This document shows, piece by piece, positions 1 to 11,100 of a stretch of DNA of 64,000 nt. The notes below the pieces were generated by a model, which did no database searches, was not told the origin of the DNA, and saw only the letters and a list, made by a program, of their open reading frames with translations. Within the stretch, counting starts at the first letter, position 1, and each line of letters opens with the position of its first letter. Source of the DNA: Diadema setosum (lineage: Eukaryota > Echinodermata > Echinoidea > Diadematoida > Diadematidae); NCBI RefSeq assembly GCF_964275005.1, contig NC_092685.1:15784579-15848578 (forward strand), read 5' to 3'. Made by a program: the position numbers and the translations under genes.

Positions 1-120
1 GGTCGTCAGAAATACTGTACTAGAGACGAGAAAACAGAAAAATGAGGGAGAGAGAAAAAACACGAAGAGAAAAGACAAACAAAAGAATCAAGTCACTGAG
101 CGTTGTTTGATGGTGGTAGT

Positions 121-480
121 TTTTTAGGTAATGAGAAACCCCTTCTGAAATATGAAAGAGCATATAATTCTAAGAGGAATTCAAAGTTTATTTGATGAAA
201 ATCGGTCTTGAAATGGCTGAGATTATTAAAAAAATACAACCAAAGCAATTCTAATAAAAGGTGGAACCACCTTTTATCAAGATCGCTTTGTTTTGCTTTG
301 TTTCTAGATATCTCAGCAATTTTAAAACCAATTTCATCAAAATTAATAAACTAAACTGTCTTTGAATTTCTGTTTGAATTGTATGTTCTTTAACATTTCA
401 TAAAGTGATTTCAAAGTATCTAGCAAAAAAAATTAAAAGCTGAATCCTCATCTAAACCAATACTATCTCGTCCCTCTAAT
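121..480. repeat. Palindromic dispersed repeat, copy 1 of 2
   Basis: About 360 bp that recurs at 33732-34071 with the same order of blocks. Both begin near TAGRTAATGAGAAACC and end near CCAATACTAT. Each copy folds on itself: the first half (GAGAAACC, then ATGAAAGAGCATATAATTC, then GATGAAAATC) is mirrored by the second half around a centre with AAAAGGTGG and CACCTTTT. This looks like a non-autonomous foldback element; no target duplication was resolved. Confidence 0.7.
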
Positions 481-783
481 TGCATAGGGCCTACTGTATG
501 AAACAAGGCAAAAAAAATTAATAAATCATATTTTGCCAAGTGCATGGTAGACCTACAATGCACCAGTAAGCGTCGAGGATTCACGTTTTTCACTCTCTGT
601 TTCTTATTATCTGTTATACATTTTAAAGCAAATATATATGGCTGCTATGTCATTCACCCAATTTATTTTTTATATCTTTTAAAGTATAGGCCCTATCTTC
701 ATCATCATCATCATCTTCTTCTTCTACTTCTTTCTGAGTCATTACACTTAACCTATTATATCAATAACTCTGCACAGTACTGG

Positions 784-834
784 TTCTTCTTCTTCTTCTT
801 CTTCTTCTTCTTCTTCTTCTTCTTCTTCTTCTTC
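784..834. repeat. (TTC)n microsatellite
   Basis: About 17 TTC units. Its translations give long Glu, Phe or Ser runs, so the open frames across it are not genes. Confidence 0.95.
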
Positions 835-894
835 CAATTTAGTAGTATTCTGGTTAAATATGCCTCCTTCAATTAGCTGAAGATTCTTGCAGAC

Positions 895-1771
895 CATTGG
901 CGTATCTGGGGGGGGGGGGGGAGGCAAGGGGGCACGTGCCCCGGGCGCCACTCCTTGGGGCGCCAAAAACGAAAAAAAAAACAACAACAACAACAACCGG
1001 ACGGGGGAGGGAGAATGGGGGGGGGGAACAAGATAAAAACAAGATAAACAAGATAAAAACAAAAGATGATGATAACGCGGACAAAATGACAGTGTTTATT
1101 GTGTTCACACATGTTTTGTAAGCTGAAATACAAAAATTTTCGGCTCGCTCGCTGCGCTCGCTCGCCAAAATTGATATAAAAAAGAAGATAAGAACAAAAC
1201 GTGATGATGACGCGGACAAAATGACAAATGTCTATTATGTTTACACATGTCATTTTATATTTAGCAGGCAAAATGTTATACGGAGCAGCGGCTGCTCTTT
1301 CGTTCTAAAGCGATCGCCGATTGGATCAAAAGAGGGCGACAACGGTTTCGAACATACGGGGGGGGGGGGCAAAAAAAACAAACAAATCAAACAAAGAGCA
1401 AAAACGTAATGATGACGCGGAAGTATAAATTTCGGCTCACACGCTCGTACTAATTTAGAGTATTTTTTCAAGTCCTCATTTTGTTGGTATAAATCGTTAT
1501 CTATAGGGCCGTCACTATATCTTGATTAGAATCGTAAGATTTAATAACCAAAAAAATGACAAGAATTCCATGTTTTGTAAGCTGAAATACAAAAATTTAT
1601 TACATTTAAATCACCCTCAAAAGACAATTTTAAGTGCTTCAAAAAGCATATCATGTGGACTTTTTTAAAAGTCCCTACTGGGATGGGGTTGGGGTTGAAC
1701 ACTTTTTCAGAAATTAGGGACGCAATTTTCGCACTGCCCCGGGCGTCGTTTTCCCTATAACGCCACTACTG
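895..1771. mobile_element. hAT-like non-autonomous DNA transposon
   Basis: An 877-bp unit flanked on both sides by the 8-bp sequence TTGCAGAC (887-894 and 1772-1779). The left end reads CATTGGCGTATCTGG and the right end, reversed, CAGTAGTGGCGTTATAG. An 8-bp duplication and CA(G)TGGCGTA-type ends fit the hAT superfamily. The inside holds two G runs and three related blocks around GATGATGACGCGGA (near 1066, 1204 and 1409), so it is internally repetitive. No transposase frame is visible. Confidence 0.75.
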
Positions 1772-2839
1772 TTGCAGACCGTATAGTTCACCGTGTTACG
1801 TCCATTCAATTGATGATACATATTTACAAGCACATAGGTAGCAAATAACCCAGGCCAGGTTCTGGTCTGGGTTGAGAGCATCCAGGTCATTTTGACGACG
1901 ATAGTATTTGTCTCTGCACAGGTCTATAGGTCCGATGTATTACACGATAACTGTTCACATACACTTTGAGGCCCTACACACTGCCTATTTGCCCAAAATT
2001 TAATACCACCTTATTCCACTGTTCTGTTCACGGCTTAAAAGCTGAAGGGATCAAGGTTGATACATGTATAAGCTCTATTGACAGATCAAACCTAGTTTCT
2101 CGTACTGCGGCCAAGAAAAGTAAATAGGGCCCTATACATGCACATTATAAAAAATAGGGCCTATAGTCTAAAGATTGTGATGCTGATGATATCTGGATTC
2201 TCACAAAAAGATACACAAGTCATGAATACTTATATTCCTTCAAGTTTCTTTTCATAATAGGCCCCATAACAAAGTCGATGAATATGATAATGACTTACTT
2301 GACATACGGGAGATATATAAAAGATCGAAGCAGTGATTTACAGTTGCTGAATCATTTAAGATGAGTGCCTAGTTGTTTGGTTGTACTCCTTTTATGAATA
2401 TTGTCGACTTGAATATTATGGAGTTGCTGTACGTAAGTCTCACGAACATTTTTAGATTCGTAGCGGAAGGGAAATAACAACAGATGCAAATGTCATTTGG
2501 TTGGTCAACGTATGTTGATATATCACTGCTGGTCATATCCATTGATCAGCGAGGTGAGAAGAAAATCCTCCCTGTATAGGCCTATAGGCCTACACCAATC
2601 ACTTGCGCACGATATCAAACTGTAGACTGTGGGACCTGCATTATGAACCAAAAAAAAAAAAAAAAAAATGAATAGGGGTAATATGAGACAGGCAGTGCAG
2701 AGTTCAAGTGTGTTAGTTCCATATCACAGAGAAGAAATCCGACAGATCTTGAATTCATTAGTTCATGTCTAAGTTCTGTAATTGACTATACTTCGTATCG
2801 TCGGTGAGCGGCTCCCTCCTCCCCCTCCCCGCCCGCGTG
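1772..2839. other. Intergenic, no gene seen
   Basis: AT-rich single-copy-looking DNA with short AGGCCTATA motifs and an A run at 2649-2668. No coding or RNA feature was recognised. Confidence 0.5.
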
Positions 2840-3022
2840 TTTTTTTTTAGACGGTGCAGATTGGGGACCCTAAAAATCTATTGGGGACCCTATCCCTAAA
2901 CCTAACCCTAACCCTAACCCTAACCCTAACCCTAACCCTAACCAGAAACCCTAACCCAACGTTTTTCCCATCGCGCCATGCCCCAATCTGTGCCGTCTTT
3001 AAAAAAAAAAAAAAAAAAAAAA
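2840..3022. repeat. Hairpin element enclosing telomere-type CCCTAA repeats
   Basis: Two arms face each other: a T run plus AGACGGTGCAGATTGGGG (2849-2866), and CCCCAATCTGTGCCGTCTTT plus an A run (2981-3022). Between them, 2894-2941 holds eight hexamers, seven perfect CCCTAA and one ACCTAA, with further degenerate copies to 2958. The telomere array is therefore part of a foldback unit and not a free interstitial block. Confidence 0.85.
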
Positions 3023-4491
3023 CGCTCCCCGCCCCCCCCCCCCCTATTGTCCTCAAAGCAAAGGATTCGCATTTCGCTTGAGGTAGTCTGGCTTCCACAC
3101 CGTCTGCTCGTATTAGGCCTACTAGTAATTCCTTCCCAGAATATTAACGCCTTCTAACGACAAAAGAAATATTAGCAGGTTCAGCTGGATGGTCTTTCGC
3201 CTTTGGCAAAGGCAGCGACTTCGTCGTGGGCGGCGTCGCGGAGGGCGCATTTTGTAAAAGGAGTACAGTTTGAAAAGGGTCTGGAAATCAGACTACGCTT
3301 GTAGCGGAAATGTAAGTTTACACGTGCTCACGCACATGTGAAGTACAAAGTGTACATAACCTTTATCTGAACGTAGACATAGTAGTAGGCTACGCATACC
3401 GTACGTTACTTCCGATAGACGGCGATTATGCAACCTTTTTAACATGGGAAATAATTAATTTTGTATACCTATCTTTAATAGCAAATCAGAACCGATCTTT
3501 AATGAATCTTTTATTTCAACAAATATTATATGTTGTTACAGTCTATTCATGAATACACGATGAACATTGATAAGAACGAGCTATTTTATCAAATACTTGT
3601 CTGAACTTAGACTAGCTTGCTCGAAAATTACGTAAAGCAAGAACTGGCAGAAAACAGCTGTACATAACTACAAGCTTAGGTTAGGTACAGCAAGGAGGTA
3701 CTAGTACCTCCTTGGGTGCAGTGAACGGTGGTAGATGTTTTGGCGTGCAGGGATTACAGTACCACATGGACGGTTAATGCCCAAACTGAAACACTCATCA
3801 GCAGTGGGGGTAGGCAGGCCTACACTTCGAGTGATTTTTTACTGCACACCGGTTGTTTCACGTACATGTTCCTGTGGTAAGTTGATCTTCTACTGCATGG
3901 CTAGAAAGGCTGTGGGCTTCAATTTCACTGTACGAAATTGTCGGGTTCATGTGAGGCTGTTAGGGAATTGAATGGCAATGCCAATGCAATGCCGCAATGG
4001 ACTGGTCTGCATCACCATCATCAGTCATCACATTCACAGAGATTGGACGAGAGAGCGAGAAATAATGAGATGTAATTTATCTAGTTGTTTTTCAGTGTAT
4101 TATGTTTGATGATTTTATGTCGAATGGAAATACAAAGTAAACTTGAATTAATGAACTTAATTGAATTGAATTGAATTGATGTGTGCACCGCGCCCCGCCC
4201 TGTCCTGCTGAAGGGCCGGGGCGAATATCAATTGAATAATAACAAATGGACCCTTTGCATTCCCATGTTCACATTCTAGTTGAAGCTAGGTGAGTAGGCC
4301 AAAGCGAAGCCTGGGGGCCGAAGCTGCAATTTTCTGAATCATTTTGTCTCTGAATCATGTGAATGCAGGCAGGCGCAGGCTGCATGCTGATTGCATGTAA
4401 ACCTTGACTTTAAATCCCGTGTGTCACAAACTATACTCTCTCAGTGGGCATGTTGTTGCATATGCCAGAGAATAGATGATATTCCTTTAAT
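3023..4491. other. Intergenic with a 22-bp perfect palindrome
   Basis: Contains a GC-rich patch at 3185-3250 and an exact palindrome at 3692-3713 (half-site AAGGAGGTACT followed directly by its reverse complement). A short TTGAATTGAA run lies at 4150-4177. No gene recognised. Confidence 0.6.
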
Positions 4492-4656
4492 CAAGGGCGG
4501 ATCCTGGAATTCTGTAAAAGGGGGGGGGGGGGCGCAAACAATATTTCTGCTGCTACTTCCCGGTTTTATCTCATTTTTTTCTTTTAATTTCTTTTGTTTT
4601 AACAACAAATAAAGAGGGGGCGTGTACTCCGTGCGCCCTCTCTAAATCCGCCACTG
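4492..4656. mobile_element. hAT-like MITE, 165 bp, copy 1
   Basis: Ends CAAGGGCGGATCC and, reversed, CAGTGGCGGATTTAG. The unit is flanked by the exact 7-bp repeat CTTTAAT (4485-4491 and 4657-4663). It contains a G run after TTCTGTAAAA and an AATAAAG before the right end. A related copy lies at 33371-33528. Confidence 0.8.
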
Positions 4657-5188
4657 CTTTAATGGTTTCCGAGATTCTGACTCTGTTTCTGTTTCTGTAC
4701 TCCACCAGATACAGTTTTACTGTTACTGCTATGTCTGTATAGTCTTATGTCTTAGAGAAGAGCTGGAAAAGGGAAAAACAAACAAAAACAAATACAAGCA
4801 ACTGTTCTAGGTGTGTTGGTATTATGAGTACAAATCGGAAATCACTTAGTTTTTTAGCATACTGTTGCCTTGGCCCTTACTGTCAATGAATTTCCTGGAA
4901 CGTCAGTCATTTAGTAAAATGAACAGTGCAGGGGAGCTAAATTTTATTAGTGATTGTTTGTCTTTTTGCATAGTTTGCTCCATTGCTTGACAGAACTTTG
5001 TCAGGGATGCATGTGGTATGGGAGCTGTGTGAGGAGGTTTGTCTCCAGGAGAGTCCATTTTATTAATCTTCAGGTGTATGGTGTAATTCAACTTTTGTGC
5101 ATTACTAGAACATGACATGATGTCCTTCATCTATTGTTTTCATCTTGAAATTCAGGATTTTCATCTTGGCCAAACAATAGCAGTTGAC
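4657..5188. other. cry-dash 5' flank
   Basis: Immediate upstream DNA of the cry-dash start codon. A pyrimidine stretch ending TTGAAATTCAG at 5144-5154 could be an acceptor for a 5' UTR exon that carries the start codon. No TATA box or other core promoter motif could be defended. Confidence 0.35.
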
Positions 5189-8100
5189 ATGGCTGGGAAA
5201 ATGAAAATCATCATCTGCCTCCTGAGAAATGACCTCCGTTACCATGACAATGAGGTATGAATGCATCAATCCTAGCTAGGCTTTCTATTGTCTTTGTGAA
5301 TTTGTATTTACATGGATGAAGTGATAAGAGTGAGCACACAAATGACTTGAAAACACAAATGATCAAACCATTTATAAATGCCCAGATGAGACATATTGGA
5401 TGAGCCTGCCTGACTCAGAATAATTAGAATATGCCATTTGTGTTCGGTTTGGCAAAGAATTTGATGCAGTTGTCTGCACTCTTTATCCCTGAAGTTGAAG
5501 TCGATTCAAATTATTGGACTTGTACAACTATGATGTGGCTATCTCAGTGCAATTCTGAGGAAGGATGCCATGAAATTTTTGATATCCCATTGCTCTTGAG
5601 AAATGTCCATCAGATTTTGTGTGCAGATATAGGTCAGTACTATGGTCAGTGTTATGGAGAAGCTGCCCAATTGTCATTGAGCAACATGGCTGATGTCTAC
5701 AATAAGTTAACTCATCTCATAACATGGCTTGTCTTTGGTCATCACATTCAAAAGTCACCCAGGAGTAGAGAGGATGTACATCTGTTATTTTTCTCCTAAT
5801 ATTAATGTGCATGTTTTTCTCTTTGTGTTTCAGGTTCTCTTCTGGGCACACAAGAATGCTGTAAATGTGCTTCCTTTGTACTGCTTTGATCCAAGGCATT
5901 TCAAAGGAACCTGGCACTTTGACTTTCCCAAGACTGGCCCTCATCGGCTCAAGTTTCTCCTCGAAAGCATAGTGGACCTGCGGTCTACGTTGAAGTCCAT
6001 AGGAAGGTAATGTGTAGCTCAGCAGGGGCATTACATGAGCTATAGTTTCCCTCTTGCATAGCAGTGGAAATACATGTAGTCACAAGTCATATTTGTTATA
6101 TTTTCATCCAAAGTTGTGTTGCCAAACTTGAATCATGACTTCAGTAATTTGTCGTCATAATCTTCTAGTTTCTCTCAGCATAATATTCTTCTGCATCATG
6201 AGCAGATCCCCCCCCCCCCCCCAGCAGTATATTGTATCAATTTTTGCTCTTACAATCAGAAGCTTAATTTTTATGTAGTATTTTTGTTTGGAGTGTATGA
6301 TATCTAAATCTAATCAGTTTAATAAAATCATAATCAATATGATCTGCCTTTCATTTGCTTTTTTTTTCATGTCTGCATGTATGGATGTCTATATTGAATG
6401 TCAGTGTTCATGAAAAGTAGATACCAGGTAATGTTCATATTGATTGACACATGTGTCATTTTTCTTTCAAAACTGCAGTGGCTTAGTGGTGAGGAATGGC
6501 CCACCTGAAGATGTTGTTCCAGAACTGATCCATCAATTGGGTCAGGATCAGGTTGGAGCTGTAGCTCTTCAAGAGGAGGTAAGTGTGTCTCTTCATTATT
6601 AGGTTGCGTCAGTTTTAGGACATCTGGTCAAGTAGTAGTTAATCTGTGATCACAGACCCTCCCTGATTCATCTCAAGCAAAGATTATGTAATGTTGCTTG
6701 ATAGATATAGTTGCTGTCATACTTTCTGTTCACTGGTTACAGTAACAAAGAAAACCCACTGATGAGCTACATCTCAAAATGTACTAATGAAGTTGTGTAC
6801 CCCTTAAATGTTATGTAGGCTCCTATATACATGTCATTCTGTCTCGAAGCTTTATAACATTTCTTTGGAACTTCAGCTTTGTTTTTCATGTCAGTGGTGA
6901 TTGAGTTTTGTGCTGAACTCACAGGTGAAGTGTGTGTGCCTACAGAATTAATCTCTATATGCTTGGTATAATCGTCGCTTATCATCAATAGGATTGCTTC
7001 CTAGCATATTGAGTAACCACATCATGTCTTTGCTGCATCCTCCCTTTCCTCCTTTTTCACAAAATTATTATTATTCATGAACAGGCGACTCGAGAAGAGC
7101 TGGATGTTGAAGCAGGGCTGCAGCAGTCCTGTTCCAAGCTGGGTGTTCACTTCAAGAAGTTCTGGGGCTCTACACTCTACCACAGGGAGGATGTTCCATT
7201 TACCCCTCAGGGGTGAGTAGCACATCAAGGTCTTCCTTGTGTACTGAGATGCATCAATTAATTTTAGCATTATATTGATTTATCAACAATCAACTTGTAG
7301 TCATCTCTATTTTCCCCCAATGAGTATACTCTTAGCGCAGCTTCCATCTGATTAAACTCTTCGTAAGTGAAATTATTTTGACATCACGTACAAGTGCAAA
7401 TTATTAAGAATGTCCCTTGATTACTTTGTTTTTATGGCTATCACATTTAAATGGTTTAATGGGAAAATTGAAGCGATATATTTGTGCACATGTCTTATGA
7501 ATTATTCGTTATGCTTTATTTCAGTAGATAAATGCACAAGAATTCCTTATAAATTACCTAAAACAACAGGAGTGTGAACTGGTGTATTTTCCTTCTGTGA
7601 CAAAAGATATATTTCGGCTTGAGTAGACCTCATTCCAGAAGTAACAGTCCACCAGGATTAGAAGGACTTTTTCAAAATCAAATACTGGCATTGCCCATTC
7701 AGGTCAACGATAATTGCTCAATAATGACAATTTGATAACACACAGTTCCAATGTGTTCAACTCTAGTGCTATCTACATCCTGTGCATTTGGTATAGATTG
7801 ACAAAGCTTGAAAGGTCTTTCATTTCTTTCCTTCACCATTCCTGTGTAGAGTCCCAAATGTGTACACAGAGTTTAGGAAGAGAGTGGAGAACCAGGCAAG
7901 GGTGAGACCTGCCATTCAGATGCCCAAGCCTCTGAAGGGTTTACCAGAGGGCATTGAGGAAGGCGAGATTCCAACCTTTGCCGTGCTTGGCATGAAAGGT
8001 AAGAAAAGGATGGAAAACATGACATGCAACAAAGTTTTCATGGTTGTGATTGAAAGTTCTTAAGCCATTGCATTGTGGAATATGAGAAACTTTTCTATGC

Positions 8101-11100
8101 CTTTTTTCAGAAAAATTGGTGTCAAACACTGAAAATGGTTCTTTCTTTATTTTCTCCAGAACCAACTACCGGTTCCAGGACAGCATTTCCATTTGCTGGA
8201 GGGGAGAGCACAGGTCTTGCCAGGATTAATGATTATTTCTGGAAAACTGTGAGTGATATCACCTTTTTTTTTACATATATTTGTCTGCAAAGTAAGCTAT
8301 TGTGATGGTACTAGATTAAACAGACATTATCATTCAGAGATAAATAAAAGGGAGCAGAGTAACAAGCAAAATAGTTTATGGATGTTGTTACCTGTAGTGA
8401 GAAAGTGAGTGGCTATATGCAATACTTGAAGAGGGATTGTGATTTAACCAGGAGAGGGCAAGAGAAGCACTGCTTCATATGTTACTCATCACTTATCTGT
8501 GCTTTTTAGTGGGGGGCCCTGCATGTGTTATTTTTGATTTTCAGTTCAAGTTGATGTAAAAGTTTAATTTTTGGTACCATTGTAAAGGTAATTGTCTATA
8601 GATCAATTTTGGTTCGAGTGTCAAGCACACAAGTAAGAAATACTCAAAATGGCCGCCAAAATCCAAGATGGCCGCCAACTTCTAGACTTTTGTCAAAAAA
8701 TTGGATAAAACTCTCCATTTGAAGTGATTTAAGTGCTGAACCTGATATTTTCAAGGGTAATGAGATTATTGGACACATTTAGAATTAAAAACAACTAATG
8801 CCTTTTGCTTAATTTGCATAAATTTACATAAATTCCATTTTTAAGCTTTTTTCCTTAAAAAAATACAATTATTTAGAGACAAAATGTATATAAAAAATGA
8901 AATAATCACAAGGCAATGATAATAAGGAAAGAATTACAGCAAAATCTTCCAGAAATGTCCTAAAATACATTTTCAGCACATCCGATGAATAGGGGGTCAA
9001 TAGCTCCATGTTTTACAGAGGCATTATACTCCAAAGAAAGGTCTTGGAACTGCTAGCGCACCCATTTGAAGTGATTTAAGTGCTGAACCTGATATTTTCA
9101 AGGGTAATGAGATTATTGGACATATTTAGAAATAAAAACAATTAATGCCTTTTGCTTAATTTGCATAAATTTACATAAATTCCATTTTTAAAGCTTTTTT
9201 CCTTAAAAAATACAATTATTTAGAGACAAAATGTATATAAAAAATGAAATAATCACTTTCAAAGCAATGTATCAATACATTGCTTTGAAAGTGATTGCTA
9301 TACAGAATCAGAGCGTATGTGAGTTTTGTCCTGGCAGCTCATATTACAGGATATAACAGTAGTTGTTGAATTCATGTTCATGGAATACAGCAGTGAACAC
9401 AGAAATGTACAGATGCACGTTACATGATCAGGAGTTGATATTTTCACATGTTGTTAGATTTGCGACTAGTACCCAGATCGCAGAATTCCCACAAATAACC
9501 CCAGGAAAACAGGTACGGTATGAAGTCTCATTAATAAAGATTGTCTTTGATGTGTTAGAGGTGACAAAAAATGATGTCAAGTATCAAAACTAAATGCAAT
9601 CGTAGAATTTGCTTTGTGTTTGCTCTGTGTTGTGGGCTGCTCAGGTACAGCCCTGTCGCGATTCATACAGCGACTGGGCTGTGTATAGTTAGTGTTCAGT
9701 GTATTTACATAATATGCACAGCCCTGTACAGTGCATTTACATAATATGCACAGCCCTGTACAGTGTATTTACATAATATGTGTATGCACAGGCCTGTCAC
9801 ATTATCACAGCAAGTCATGACTGGTACTCTTAGTGGTCTCAGTCTGGTGGCCCCTGGCTGGGCCCCCTGCCTTGGGCCAGCACTTAGGCTCCTGGCCTCG
9901 GCCCGGCCTTGGGCCCCGTGAGCCCCTGGGCCCCTGGGCCACCGGGCCCCCGGGCTCTGGGCCCCTGGTTCTGGGCTAAGGCCTGTGGCCTTGGGTCCGG
10001 CCATAGGCCCCGCCTTTGGCCCGGCTGTACTTTGTACATGGTCTATGAGAAATCAAGCTTGTCTGTAACTGTATAATTACAAATAATTACAAATAATCAC
10101 AAATGATCAACAGGTCCATACTATGAATATATAAATATATGATTATATGAATATATAAATATATGAATATATGATTATATGAATATATAAATATATGAAT
10201 ATATGATTATATGAATATATGTGAATATATATATTATTATATATGATTATATAAATGTGATCAGGCGTTCTGTTACGGTGTCAGATCTGCAGTCATTCAT
10301 ATATAGCAAATTTTATGCATGTATAAATGGCATACTTTCATGTGTACAGTATGCTACACTACCGCTATGAAGTAACTTAACTCTTAACGTGCCATGGTCG
10401 CCGCACGGCGACCTTAGTCCTGACGTGCCATGGTCGCCGATCGGCGACCAAGAACAGCGAGAAAAGCATTGATCATTTAAGTTCTTGTGGTACCGTAATG
10501 TGTTACACCAAGCAACTGCCAATGATATGTACTGGTAGCTGATTAGCATAGCCATCGCTTCCACTAAAAATATGAGCATGCTTACATAAGAAAATTTTGA
10601 GTAAATACATGATTTTTCAGCTAGATGTATTTTTTTCACATCGGGAAAATCCGCAGCGGGCGCATCCTCTGCGAGATGTGTATGGATCAAAAGTCTCATA
10701 GGTAAACCACGCGTGTGTATGCTATTGACTCTGCGTGTATTGTCTATGCGGTTCCACTCGCATTGTTCCGCTAGGACGCTGTCCTGCGGGAAGCTGCTTT
10801 GATTTTGTCCCTCAAAGTGGGTCAGCTTTCGTTCGTCGGTCAAGTCTTTCATCCTTTTGTTTTGGTGAACATCACTAATCATCCCCATGCTAGCATAGGA
10901 ATTGCGCGTGGACAAAGGCCTGCCGATTTCAATAGAATACGCCCGCCCGCGGTCCGCGTAGACAAAAGGAGGATTAGCAGGTTCTTCCTTCTCAGGTGGA
11001 CAAAAGACACTATTCCAGGGCCCGGGACAATTGCTTTAGTTTCAAATACAGGATCTGGGACTAAAGGACTCAGATTTGGGAATGAATTACTGAGGCAGAA

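Noticed and set aside
544-1062. Frames with long Phe or Glu runs
   Set aside because: Produced by the TTC microsatellite and G-rich hAT-like element.
2894-2958. True chromosome end or fusion point
   Set aside because: Only eight hexamers, enclosed by inverted arms, with unique DNA and genes continuing on one side and ordinary DNA on the other.
3692-3713. microRNA hairpin
   Set aside because: The palindrome has no loop and the arms are only 11 bp; it cannot form a standard precursor.
5431-5799. 122-codon open frame in cry-dash intron 1
   Set aside because: Longer than most chance frames, but it has no recognisable domain or splice continuity with the gene, and it lies wholly between two well-supported exons.
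9705-10004. 99-codon Pro/Gly/Ala frame
   Set aside because: Generated by the GGGCCC-rich low-complexity island.
10313-10915. 200-codon minus-strand frame
   Set aside because: Extends across the left end of a TTAA element into flanking DNA, no motif, and the frame includes the element's hairpin repeats; treated as chance.
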